A stretch of 18,380 nucleotides of DNA from Candidatus Gastranaerophilales bacterium (GCA_944323945.1 CALUUL010000039.1:1-18380), one strand, 5' to 3'. Positions 1 to 6,836 are shown, counted from the stretch's first letter. The notes: generated from the sequence alone by a model not told the origin. Translations and numbers: made by a program.

Positions 1-138
1 AAAAAATGTTACAAAAACCGTTACATTTCTGTTACAGCAAATTAAAAATGTAACAAAATCTGTTACAGTGCAAAAAAAATGTAACAAAAATGTAACAAAA
101 CTGTAACACGCTACAAAGCCCATAAATAAAGGGAAATA

Positions 139-156
139 TAATAATAATAATAATAA
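139..156. repeat. TAA trinucleotide repeat (6 copies)
   Basis: Six perfect TAA units lie between the first and second clusters of the TGTWACA heptamer. The repeat adds to the AT-rich, easily melted character of the region. No coding frame runs through it. Confidence 0.8.
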
Positions 157-203
157 TGTTACATTGTTACAGTAAAATATATAAGGTCGTATGTAAAAAT
201 TGC

Positions 204-244
204 AACCACAATATATAGTATATCGATATATTTATAACCACAAT
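204..244. repeat. Direct repeats flanking a 12-bp palindrome
   Basis: AACCACAAT occurs at 204-212 and again at 236-244, 32 bases apart (about three helical turns). Between them lies TATATCGATATA (219-230), which equals its own reverse complement. The arrangement resembles a protein-binding site: two direct half-sites around a symmetric centre. It sits in the AT-rich gap between clusters of the TGTWACA array. Confidence 0.45.
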
Positions 245-372
245 TTTTTACTCATATATTATATATATCCTAAAAATGCTGTAACATCTGTAACACTGTA
301 ACAAAGTCTGTTTTTGAAGATAAATTTTACTATCTTTTAAGAGCAATAAAAAAGTATAAAAGGAGAAATAAA

Positions 373-561
373 ATGAGTTTATTTATAGTAAGTCAAAACA
401 AAAAGCAAATAAAGAAATTAACTGATAGCATAGAGATTAAAGATAATATTCAATTCAATCCAAACAATCCTGATGGTAATGTTCTTTTTGAAATACCACA
501 AACTGAAGAAAACTTTTACAAAGTCTATGACGAGGCTGTAAAATTGTTTAGGGGTGAATAA
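373..561 (+). CDS. Small hypothetical phage protein, 62 aa
   Basis: I do not recognise the family. The start follows an AGGAG at 361-365 with a 7-base spacer, a good ribosome binding site. The product is hydrophilic and lysine-rich near the N-terminus (KKQIKKL around residues 10-16), has no membrane segment or Cys motif, and ends in a short acidic/amphipathic stretch (residues 44-62). It sits between the TGTWACA array and the late leader region, so it is probably the last gene of an upstream unit or a stand-alone early gene. No clear promoter is seen directly before it; a TATAAA at 355-360 lacks a matching -35. Confidence 0.7.
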   Translation: MSLFIVSQNKKQIKKLTDSIEIKDNIQFNPNNPDGNVLFEIPQTEENFYKVYDEAVKLFRGE

Positions 562-599
562 AAAGTTTATGCGGGCAACTTTTAAAAAATATATTTATC

Positions 600-653
600 A
601 TAAACGATTGACATAATAAACAAAAAGTATTACAATAAACTTGTATAAACGAT
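600..653. repeat. 9-bp direct repeat ATAAACGAT around the first promoter
   Basis: ATAAACGAT occurs at 600-608, touching the -35 box at 608-613, and again at 645-653, just after the predicted start point. Paired identical sites on both sides of a promoter core are typical of operator half-sites. The second copy overlaps the left arm of the 641-674 dyad. Confidence 0.5.
608..636 (+). promoter_or_regulatory. Strong sigma-A-type promoter, candidate late promoter
   Basis: TTGACA (608-613), a 17-base spacer and TACAAT (631-636) form a near-consensus promoter. The predicted start is near 643. The 11-base block ATTACAATAAA at its -10 recurs in the promoter at 4948-4976, which has the same -35 and spacer length. 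Confidence 0.75.
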
Positions 654-674
654 ACTACTCCATTGTTTATACAA
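641..674 (+). promoter_or_regulatory. Perfect 10-bp dyad at the promoter start point (operator or RNA hairpin)
   Basis: TTGTATAAAC (641-650) is the exact reverse complement of GTTTATACAA (665-674), separated by 14 bases. It begins at the predicted start of the 608-636 promoter. In DNA it could be a repressor operator; in RNA most of it would form a 5' hairpin on the short leader transcript. Confidence 0.6.
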
Positions 675-726
675 TCTTTTCAAAAATGTCTCCAAAAAAT
701 ACACCAAACGGCAGGTGTATTTTTTG
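643..726 (+). ncRNA. Candidate short leader RNA, about 84 nt
   Basis: The unit runs from the predicted start of the 608-636 promoter to the terminator at 694-725. It would carry a 5' hairpin (arms 643-650 and 665-672) and end in the terminator hairpin. The only small reading frame in it (ATG at 686, 14 codons) has no ribosome binding site. Position before the packaging genes is like the lambda late promoter with its 6S leader RNA and terminator, where antitermination opens the late operon. This is inference from layout, with no sequence match to a known RNA. Confidence 0.45.
694..725 (+). terminator. Rho-independent terminator of the leader transcript
   Basis: The stem AAAAAATACACC (694-705) pairs with GGTGTATTTTTT (714-725) around the loop AAACGGCA. 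The right arm ends in a T tract. The A-rich left side means it could also work on the other strand. It separates the strong promoter at 608 from the lipoprotein and terminase genes. Confidence 0.8.
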
Positions 727-755
727 TTGATAAAACTTAAATAATGTGATATAAT
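727..755 (+). promoter_or_regulatory. Extended -10 promoter for the lipoprotein/terminase genes
   Basis: TTGATA (727-732), a 17-base spacer and TATAAT (750-755), with TG at 747-748 forming an extended -10. The predicted start is near 762, so the ribosome binding site AAAGGAG begins almost at +1 and the leader is only about 12 nt. The same layout is seen before 12291 and 15823. Confidence 0.65.
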
Positions 756-773
756 ATATTAAAAGGAGAAAGT

Positions 774-1106
774 ATGAAAAAGATTAAAGCACTTATGCTA
801 GTATTATTATTTGGGGTAGTAGTATTATTTGCTGGTTGTGGTAAGACAAACACTGATAGTATTGATTATGATTGGCGAGAATGTTATGCAGTTGCAATGA
901 TTTATTCTAACAACAATATGATATTGTATAGACTAACAGACTATTACAGCGAAACATTAGGCAGTCCAGAGATATACTACAAGCAAATATTTGCAAAGCA
1001 AGAAGACGGAGTTTTTTATTTAAAACTCATAACATGGGCAGATACTGAAAGACTTTATGAAGATGAATGTGGGCAAAAATGTATAATTGTAAACTTTTGT
1101 GAATAA
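774..1106 (+). CDS. Putative phage-encoded lipoprotein, 110 aa
   Basis: Residues 1-22 are a signal peptide: MKKIK, a hydrophobic run (residues 7-20), then the lipobox LFAGC with the lipidated Cys at residue 22. The mature part (about 89 aa) is acidic and aromatic-rich (YDW, YYSE, IYYKQ) with Cys at about 37, 99, 103 and 109. It should be anchored outside the host cytoplasmic membrane by the lipid. I do not recognise the mature domain. It has its own promoter (727-755) and a good AAAGGAG. A lipoprotein beside, but not part of, the structural genes suggests a host-modifying or superinfection-exclusion gene; phage lipoproteins such as Ltp of TP-J34 block DNA entry of related phages. That role is inference. 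Confidence 0.75.
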   Translation: MKKIKALMLVLLFGVVVLFAGCGKTNTDSIDYDWRECYAVAMIYSNNNMILYRLTDYYSETLGSPEIYYKQIFAKQEDGVFYLKLITWADTERLYEDECGQKCIIVNFCE

Positions 1107-1146
1107 TTATGCAAACAACAACGATTTAACAAAGAAAGGAGATACA

Positions 1147-1527
1147 ATGGCAGTTAATAAAAGGTCATTAGCAAATTTAATCAATACAAGCACTCTTCCA
1201 AAAGATAAATTGAAGAAACAGACTAGCAAGGCAGGAAAAAGGTCTGTTGAAGTAAAAAGAGCAAGAAAAACATTAAAAGAAGAATTGTTGCTTTTATTAA
1301 GTGCTGTTGATGAAGACGGCAAAACAAATCAAGAACATATATCACTTGCACTAATTAAGCAAGCAATTAAAGGCGATGTTAACGCATTTAAGACCATAGA
1401 AGCAACTATTGGTGAAAAACCTATTGATAAGGTTGAAGTTGTAAAAGGCACAGGCGAAACAATAGAAGATATAGACAATTATTTAGGTGGAGTAGATGTT
1501 AACGGAGAAACAAAAAAAGGCAATTGA
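1147..1527 (+). CDS. terS: Terminase small subunit
   Basis: This is the likely DNA-recognition subunit of the packaging motor. I chose ATG 1147 because AAAGGAG (1134-1140) precedes it; the frame is open back to 1099 but that start has no ribosome binding site. The 126-aa product has a basic N-terminal half (residues 1-45, KSSR/KRARKTLKEE-like), a helical middle, and a C-terminal part with GDVNAFKTIEATIGEKP. That motif resembles the GDxxAxxxIxDxxGEKP pattern of small terminases in Firmicute phages. It ends in an acidic tail. The 3' end overlaps the large terminase by 32 bases, indicating coupled translation. Confidence 0.8.
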   Translation: MAVNKRSLANLINTSTLPKDKLKKQTSKAGKRSVEVKRARKTLKEELLLLLSAVDEDGKTNQEHISLALIKQAIKGDVNAFKTIEATIGEKPIDKVEVVKGTGETIEDIDNYLGGVDVNGETKKGN

Positions 1528-2752
1528 CACATTAAGATATAGACCTGTACAAGTTGCATATTGGCTTGGCTTTAATAAATTGACTGAATTACACAACGAA
1601 TGGATGTGCGAGTTTATAAACGGCACGGAAGACTATACACTTCAAGCACATAGGGGAAGTTATAAAAGTACTTGTATATCAATAGCACTTGCGATTAAAA
1701 TGGTGTTAAGACCTAACAAGGACATTATATTTTGTAGAAAGACCGACACTGATGTTGCTGAAATAGTAGGACAAGTTGCGAATATACTTCAAAGCGATGT
1801 AATGCAACACTTTGCTATGATTATATATAGCAGGCGAATAGCATTGATAGACTGCAATAAATCGCAAATAACCACAGATTTAAGGACAACAACAAAAGGT
1901 AGTGTGCAACTGCTTGGTATTGGTGTTGGTGGAAGTATTACAGGTAAACACGCAGATGAAATATTTACTGACGATATTATTAACATCAAAGACCGTTTGA
2001 GCAATGCAGAAAGAAACCATACAAAGCAATTTTATATGGAGTTGCAAAATGTAAAGAATAGGGGTGGAAGAATTGTAAACACAGGCACACCATGGCATAA
2101 AGAAGACGCATTTAGTATAATGCCACCAGCAGACAAATACGATTGTTATTCAACAGGACTTATGACAGATGAAGACATTAGGCATTTAAGGTCATCAATG
2201 TCAAATTCTTTATTTAGTGCAAACTATGAATTAAAGCATATAGCAGATGAAGACGCATTATTTAAAGGCGAACCAAAGTTCTTTGATGATATATCAATGC
2301 TATATAACGGAATAGGACACATAGACGCAAGTTATGGTGGAGCAGATAGTAGTGCTTTTTCTGTTGCAAAAAAAGTAAATGGGTGTTATTATATTTATGG
2401 ACTTAAAAGAGACAGGCACATTGATGATTGCTTAGACGAGTTTTTAGCAGTGGTTGATCAAACAAAGTGTGGAACTATTTACTGCGAAGATAATGCAGAC
2501 AAAGGATATTTAAGGAAAGAGATACAACAAAAAGGTTATATAGCAAGCAACTATCACGAAAGCACAAATAAGTTTTACAAGATTTCAACATTTCTTAAAA
2601 ATGCTTGGAATAACATATATTGGTACAAAGACACTGATCGTGATTATTTATTGCAAATTTTAGATTATACAGAGCAAGCAGAACACGATGACTGTCCAGA
2701 TAGTGCTTCAAGCATAATAAGGAAATTAGATAATAGACTAATAATAGGTTAA
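1496..2752 (+). CDS. terL: Terminase large subunit (packaging ATPase/nuclease)
   Basis: This motor protein pumps DNA into the prohead through the portal and cuts concatemers. The ATPase half shows a deviant Walker A, RGSYKST (residues 53-59), a Walker B-like IFTDD (156-160) and the coupling motif GTPW (197-200). The C-terminal RNase H-like nuclease half shows three acidic motifs: HIDASY (Asp277), YCEDN (331-332) and DDCPDS (398-403). The length of 418 aa is normal for short large terminases. ATG 1496 lies inside terS, preceded by GGTGGAG (1486-1492). The ATPase arrangement and end motifs are clear enough that no other family is likely; the packaging mode (cos or pac) cannot be told from sequence by eye. 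Confidence 0.95.
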   Translation: MLTEKQKKAIDTLRYRPVQVAYWLGFNKLTELHNEWMCEFINGTEDYTLQAHRGSYKSTCISIALAIKMVLRPNKDIIFCRKTDTDVAEIVGQVANILQSDVMQHFAMIIYSRRIALIDCNKSQITTDLRTTTKGSVQLLGIGVGGSITGKHADEIFTDDIINIKDRLSNAERNHTKQFYMELQNVKNRGGRIVNTGTPWHKEDAFSIMPPADKYDCYSTGLMTDEDIRHLRSSMSNSLFSANYELKHIADEDALFKGEPKFFDDISMLYNGIGHIDASYGGADSSAFSVAKKVNGCYYIYGLKRDRHIDDCLDEFLAVVDQTKCGTIYCEDNADKGYLRKEIQQKGYIASNYHESTNKFYKISTFLKNAWNNIYWYKDTDRDYLLQILDYTEQAEHDDCPDSASSIIRKLDNRLIIG

Positions 2753-2762
2753 GGGGAAGAGT

Positions 2763-4178
2763 ATGTTTTTTAGTTATCAGCAAGAATATCCAAAAGATAT
2801 TAAAGACATTGTAAAGGCAATTTTTAATTGGGAAGCAAGCACAGAAAGAATGTCAATGTGGGAATGTGGAGAATATGCAGAGGGTAGAAACACATTTATA
2901 AATAAATTTAAAAGACTTATTTGGAGTGATGACCAAAAAATAATGGTTGAAAATGTATATGCTCCAAATTTTAAAACATCATATGGTTTTTATGAAAATA
3001 TGATAAGTCAAAAAAACAATGCACTTTATGGAGAAATGCCAACAGTTGATGGACTTGACATAAAACAAAGAAACAATTTAGGTTTTGCATTAAAAAGTGC
3101 AGGAAAAAGTGCTTCAACATTTGGTTATTCTGTTGTTTATGAAAAGTATGATGGAACATATGAGATTTTTGACACATTAAACTGTATGCTTTATACTGAC
3201 GACAAAACAAATAATTTAGTCAAAATGATAAGATATTGGTTTAATGAAATCAACGATGATAAAATATTGTATTTTGAAATTTATGATAAAAATGGAATTA
3301 CAACCTATCAAAAGACACAACAAGACAAAGAGCCAATTATTTTTATTCCTTTAACACCTTATAAAAAAATTATCAATTCATCAAGTTTAGGAACAACCGA
3401 AACAATTCAGAAATTAAATCGTATACCTATTGTTGTTTATAAAAACAATGAAAAAAATCTTCCAGACTTAAAGTTAAATGTTAAATACAAAATTGACTTG
3501 ATTGATATAATTCAAAGTGGATTTGCTAATAATATTGATGAGTTTAGTGATGTATGGATGTCAATCAATGTTCCAGACGCAACAGAAGAAAATGTTCAAC
3601 AAATTAAGGAAACAGCAAGAAGAACAAAGTCAACGATATTTGCAGGTTCGGATGCAAAAAACAGTGTTGATTTTAAAACTCTTGAAATACCATATCAAGC
3701 AAGACAAACAGCAGTTAATATGTTAAAGCAAGAATTAGTTGAAGATACAGGTGTTATTGATTTTAAAGCAATACAAGGTACTGCAACTGCGACCGAGATA
3801 AATGCAAGAACATATAAGTTACAACAAAAAGTAAGTGATTTTGAATGGTTTAGTGATATTTGTGCAAGAGAATTGATTGAAATTTGGCAAGATTATAACA
3901 ATTCATATTTTAAAATAAATGTAACATTTAATAAGTTGTTTATTAGAAACAACACTGAAATTATAAATAATGCGATTGCATTATACGATAAGATAAGTAA
4001 AAGAGCATTTTTAAAACAATTACAAATTGCAGGAATAATTGACGATGTTGATGAAGAACTACAAGAGCAAGATAAAGAAAGCATAAGCAAGTTTAATCTA
4101 TCAGGAGATGTGTATGGACAAAGCACACAACCAAACGGACAAGATACTGAACCAAACGAACAAGACTTCACAGAGTAG
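2763..4178 (+). CDS. Portal protein (SPP1 gp6-like)
   Basis: It forms the dodecameric ring at one capsid vertex through which DNA enters and leaves. Length (471 aa) and position straight after terL fit. Visible family traits: an N-terminal helical part, a central beta-rich region, the RIPIVVYKNNE strand (about residues 220-230), and the helical region with LVEDTGVIDFKAIQGTATATEI (in part, about 322-345), resembling the channel/stem helices of SPP1 gp6-type portals. The last 25 residues are a low-complexity Gln/Asn/Glu tail. An AGGGGAAG precedes the ATG. The 3' end overlaps the MuF gene by 65 bases. Confidence 0.88.
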   Translation: MFFSYQQEYPKDIKDIVKAIFNWEASTERMSMWECGEYAEGRNTFINKFKRLIWSDDQKIMVENVYAPNFKTSYGFYENMISQKNNALYGEMPTVDGLDIKQRNNLGFALKSAGKSASTFGYSVVYEKYDGTYEIFDTLNCMLYTDDKTNNLVKMIRYWFNEINDDKILYFEIYDKNGITTYQKTQQDKEPIIFIPLTPYKKIINSSSLGTTETIQKLNRIPIVVYKNNEKNLPDLKLNVKYKIDLIDIIQSGFANNIDEFSDVWMSINVPDATEENVQQIKETARRTKSTIFAGSDAKNSVDFKTLEIPYQARQTAVNMLKQELVEDTGVIDFKAIQGTATATEINARTYKLQQKVSDFEWFSDICARELIEIWQDYNNSYFKINVTFNKLFIRNNTEIINNAIALYDKISKRAFLKQLQIAGIIDDVDEELQEQDKESISKFNLSGDVYGQSTQPNGQDTEPNEQDFTE

Positions 4179-4947
4179 TTATTTGCAGGCGTATAAAGAC
4201 ATAAGACAAAAGTTTATTGAAGAGTATTCAAAGTTTAATTTGTCAGCAAATATGACGGCAAGTGAAAAGATAGCAGAAGTAAACAAATATGAAAGACTTG
4301 CAAAACTAACTGAAATGATTGTTGATAATCTTGCAGAAACAAACAAACTAGCAATCAATCAAATAAACGAACGATTAGCAGGCATATATCAAACGAATTA
4401 CAATGCTTTAAGCGAAGATTTTAAGAAAGACGACATAAATATTGATAGTGTCAATAAAAGCGAAAGCAAGAGCGAATTAAAGGCAAATATAAACCCATAT
4501 AATGAGATTGCTATTGATACAGCAAAGGACAAAGAACAATTAAAACGCAAAGTAACAAACTCTTTGCTTAATTCCATTTTAACAACGGCAAGTGTTGGTG
4601 GAGCATTTGCATCAATGAAAGCAGTATATGAAAGCAACCTTAAAAGCAGTATAACAATAGCAACAACACAAGCGACACGAATTGAGAACTTAGCAAGACA
4701 ACAAGCATTTGAAGAAGCAGAGAAAAGAGCAGAAGAAAACGGACTTGTTTTAATTAAGGTATGGAACACACAAGAAGATAGCAAAGTTCGAGACGCACAC
4801 GCAAGAGCAAACGGACAAGAAGCACAAGTTGATAAACCTTTTTATGTTGGTGGTGAAAAACTTATGTATCCAGGAGACATAAATGGCAGTGCAGGGAATA
4901 TAATAAATTGTAGGTGTTATTTAACCTATAAATTTGTAAAAAAATAA
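4114..4947 (+). CDS. MuF-type minor head protein
   Basis: It is a capsid morphogenesis protein that usually sits beside the portal. ATG 4114 is preferred over the in-frame ATG 4108 because AGGAG (4103-4107) directly abuts 4108 but is 6 bases from 4114. The 277-aa product has a helical N-terminal 200 residues and a C-terminal Phage_Mu_F domain: VWNTQEDSKVRDAHARANGQ pattern (about 211-230), then PGD, and the final NCRC (265-268). These Trp/Asp/His/Cys residues are the family's hallmark. The start overlaps the portal gene by 65 bases. No toxin domain is fused to it, unlike some MuF proteins. Confidence 0.92.
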   Translation: MDKAHNQTDKILNQTNKTSQSSYLQAYKDIRQKFIEEYSKFNLSANMTASEKIAEVNKYERLAKLTEMIVDNLAETNKLAINQINERLAGIYQTNYNALSEDFKKDDINIDSVNKSESKSELKANINPYNEIAIDTAKDKEQLKRKVTNSLLNSILTTASVGGAFASMKAVYESNLKSSITIATTQATRIENLARQQAFEEAEKRAEENGLVLIKVWNTQEDSKVRDAHARANGQEAQVDKPFYVGGEKLMYPGDINGSAGNIINCRCYLTYKFVKK

Positions 4948-4976
4948 TTGACATTTGTAAAATAAAAGATTACAAT
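4948..4976 (+). promoter_or_regulatory. Promoter for scaffold and coat genes
   Basis: TTGACA (4948-4953) begins right after the MuF stop codon; a 17-base spacer leads to TACAAT (4971-4976). The -10 block ATTACAATAAA is identical to that of the promoter at 608-636. It would raise expression of scaffold and coat relative to the rest of the operon. Confidence 0.75.
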
Positions 4977-5030
4977 AAATTCGATAAAAGTGAATTGACA
5001 CACTTAAAAAGTCAAGCATAAAGCGAATTT
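4977..5030 (+). promoter_or_regulatory. Nested inverted repeats in the scaffold mRNA leader
   Basis: AAATTCG (4977-4983) matches CGAATTT (5024-5030), and inside them TTGAC (4995-4999) matches GTCAA (5011-5015). A competing short pair, AAGTG (4988-4992) with CACTT (5001-5005), interleaves with the inner stem. The block lies at and just after the predicted start of the 4948 promoter. It may be an operator or a 5' mRNA structure affecting stability. AAGCGAA also repeats at 5021-5027 and 5036-5042. Confidence 0.4.
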
Positions 5031-5070
5031 GAGTGAAGCGAACACTTATAAACACTAAAAAGGAGTATTT

Positions 5071-5646
5071 ATGAAAAAAGAAGTAATTTTGGAAGCATTA
5101 AAAAATGCAGGTATTGAACTTGAAGAAGATAAACAAAAAGAGTTTATTAAAGCGATACAAGTCGCAAATGGAGTTGATATAGAACTTGCAAAAAAAGATT
5201 ATGCTGACAAAGAAAAAGAAATTGCAGATTTAAAGGCGAAGTATGAAAATGATTTAAAAATTAAAGATGAAGCATTAAAAAGGTATAATGATACCGAAAT
5301 TGATGAGTTACGAAAATTTAAAGAACAGACTTTGCTTGAAAAAAGAAATGCAATTCAAGATACTGCATTAAAAGAACTAATTGGTAAAGATGAGTATAAG
5401 TTTGACAAAAAAGCAATTGAATTATTAAGTGCAGTTGCAAAAAACGATGTGAAGTTTAACGATAATAATGAAATTACAAATGCTGACGAACTTATGTCAA
5501 AACTAACTGAAAAGTATAAAGATTTTGTAGTATCAACAACAGTTGAGGGTGCAAATCCATCTCAACCACAATCAAGTCAAACAGTTGATTTGAACAAAGT
5601 AGATTTTGAAACATATAAAAGAATTAGAAAAGAACAAAATAAATAA
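5071..5646 (+). CDS. Capsid scaffolding protein
   Basis: It likely guides coat assembly and leaves before maturation. The evidence is position directly before the coat gene and composition: 191 aa, very rich in Lys/Glu/Asp, with a long predicted coiled coil (about residues 38-98), typical of phage scaffold proteins. The C-terminal part after a Pro/Gln/Ser linker (about 160-172) ends in a short basic helix (YKRIRKEQNK), as in scaffolds that bind coat through a basic C-terminal helix. No protease motif is seen. An AAAAAGGAG precedes the ATG. It shares the 4948 promoter with the coat gene. Confidence 0.8.
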   Translation: MKKEVILEALKNAGIELEEDKQKEFIKAIQVANGVDIELAKKDYADKEKEIADLKAKYENDLKIKDEALKRYNDTEIDELRKFKEQTLLEKRNAIQDTALKELIGKDEYKFDKKAIELLSAVAKNDVKFNDNNEITNADELMSKLTEKYKDFVVSTTVEGANPSQPQSSQTVDLNKVDFETYKRIRKEQNK

Positions 5647-5658
5647 AGGAGATTAAAA

Positions 5659-6759
5659 ATGGCAAATACAATATTGACACCTGAAATAATTGCAAAAGAA
5701 GCATTATTGCAATTAGAAAACAATTTAGTTATGGCTGATTTAGTTCATAGAGACTATTCACCAGAATTTGCAAAAGTCGGAGATACAATTACAATTAGGA
5801 AACCTGCAAAGTTTAATGCTAAAAACTTTTTAGGTAAAATTGAAAAACAAGATATAACAGAAGGTTCTGTTCCTGTAAAATTAGACAGATTAAGAGATGT
5901 TTCTGTTGATGTAACATCAAAAGAATTAACACTTGATATTCAAGATTTTAGTGTACAAGTAATTCAACCTGCAATGAAAGCAATTGCACAATCAATTGAT
6001 GAAGATTTAATTAGTTATGGTGTTGAAAAAGCAGGTTCAAAAGTTTCTGCAACAACAAAACCAACAAATCTAGAAGATATTGCAAAAATTGCTAAATCAC
6101 TTGATTTGAAAAAAGCACCAATGACAGAAAGAAGATTAGTTCTTCACCCAACACATAAATATAACTATGCTTTAACTGACAACCTTTCAAAAGTTAGTTA
6201 TGCAGGCGACAATGCAACTTTAAGAGACGCATTGCTTGGTAAAGTTTATTCATTAGATACTTATATGGACCAAAATGCACCAGATACAAATGCACCAACA
6301 GCAGGAAGTGCAACATCATATAAAGTAACAGGAACAAAAGGACAAAAAACAGTTGCTTTAAGTGAATTAAATTCTGCATCTGCAACTGTTAAAATAGGTG
6401 ATGGATTTATATATCACGGATATTTTTATAGATTTACTGCAGACGGAACAGGTTCTTCAAGTGCTATTTCGTCAATAGCCATAGACCAACCACTTGTTGA
6501 AGATATTACAACAGATGATGAAGTTAAAGTTGTAAACAAACCAATGTCATTAGCATTTCAAAGAAATGGACTTGCACTTGTTACAAGACAACTTGAATTG
6601 CCATTAGGAGCAAGCAAGGCTGCAATTGTAAGTGCAAATGGATTTTCTGTAAGAGTTGTTTATGGTTATGACCAAGAAACAAAAACAGATACAATTTCAT
6701 TTGATGTTCTTTACGGAATTAAAGATTTGGATGATAGTTTACTTGTTTCTCTTGAATAG
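5659..6759 (+). CDS. Major capsid (coat) protein, P22-type
   Basis: This is the shell subunit. The N-terminal 60 residues resemble the P22-type coat family of Firmicute phages: IIAKEALLQLENNLVMADLV, then HRDYSPEF, then KVGDTITIRKPAKF. The rest fits the HK97 fold, with a long helical spine (about 95-120) and a strand-rich C-terminus. Residues about 205-295 form a Gly/Ser/Thr-rich beta insertion, in the place where P22 coat carries its I-domain. The length of 366 aa is shorter than P22 coat (430). AAAGGAG (5645-5651) overlaps the scaffold stop. Codons end mostly in A or T, consistent with a highly expressed phage gene. A terminator follows at 6772. Confidence 0.9.
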   Translation: MANTILTPEIIAKEALLQLENNLVMADLVHRDYSPEFAKVGDTITIRKPAKFNAKNFLGKIEKQDITEGSVPVKLDRLRDVSVDVTSKELTLDIQDFSVQVIQPAMKAIAQSIDEDLISYGVEKAGSKVSATTKPTNLEDIAKIAKSLDLKKAPMTERRLVLHPTHKYNYALTDNLSKVSYAGDNATLRDALLGKVYSLDTYMDQNAPDTNAPTAGSATSYKVTGTKGQKTVALSELNSASATVKIGDGFIYHGYFYRFTADGTGSSSAISSIAIDQPLVEDITTDDEVKVVNKPMSLAFQRNGLALVTRQLELPLGASKAAIVSANGFSVRVVYGYDQETKTDTISFDVLYGIKDLDDSLLVSLE

Positions 6760-6771
6760 TAAACAAAATTG

Positions 6772-6801
6772 AAAAGGGCGACTGTAATGGTTGCCTTTTT
6801 T
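6772..6801 (+). terminator. Terminator after the coat gene
   Basis: AAAAGGGCGAC (6772-6782) pairs with GTTGCCTTTTT (6790-6800), with two G-U pairs, around a 7-base loop and followed by a T tract. It sits inside the structural operon, so it probably lowers readthrough from the strongly expressed scaffold/coat pair into connector and tail genes. Confidence 0.75.
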
Positions 6802-6836
6802 ATTAAAATATGTTACAAATAAATAGGAGCAAAAAT

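Larger units (their letters stand above)
7..303. repeat. TGTWACA heptamer array in AT-rich non-coding DNA (candidate origin or operator region)
   Basis: TGTTACA occurs at 7, 30, 61, 157 and 165, with a CGTTACA variant at 19. Its reverse complement TGTAACA occurs at 49, 80, 91, 102, 280, 289 and 297. This gives thirteen copies in both orientations. Start-to-start spacings in the first cluster are 12, 11, 19, 12, 19, 11 and 11 bases, so many copies are about one helical turn apart; the last three are 8-9 bases apart. The spacings are mostly not multiples of three, so this is not a repeated peptide. The region between the clusters is extremely AT-rich. Iterons beside AT-rich DNA would suit a replication origin; multi-site binding by a repressor is the alternative. 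No gene is supported in 1-372. Confidence 0.6.

Noticed and set aside
2..106. Open + frame at the left edge with repeated Asn-Val-Thr codons
   Set aside because: It is short, has no start in the window, and the heptamer copies fall in all three frames, so the repeat is a DNA motif rather than a protein repeat. The 3' end of an upstream gene cannot be fully excluded.
317..336. Hairpin AAGATA/TATCTT before the 62-aa gene as a terminator
   Set aside because: The stem is only 6 bp and AT-rich, with a weak following T run; chance is likely in DNA this AT-rich.
561..583. Hairpin AAAAGTT/AACTTTT after the 62-aa gene as a terminator
   Set aside because: The stem is 7 bp with one G-C pair and has no T tract after it on the + strand; on the - strand there is a T run but no gene to end.
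1099..1146. Upstream in-frame extension of the small terminase
   Set aside because: The start at 1099 has no ribosome binding site and overlaps the lipoprotein gene; ATG 1147 has AAAGGAG at good spacing.
3517..3726. Second + frame inside the portal gene
   Set aside because: It lies wholly within the portal gene, has no ribosome binding site and has low-complexity Gln/Lys content; it is a shadow frame.
3893..4171. Minus-strand frames inside portal, coat, MuF and tail genes
   Set aside because: All are Cys/Ser/Leu/Phe-rich shadows of well-supported + strand genes, without ribosome binding sites or promoters.
4995..5023. Second TTGACA after the scaffold promoter as another promoter
   Set aside because: No acceptable -10 lies 16-18 bases downstream; the TTGAC is better explained as one arm of an inverted repeat.
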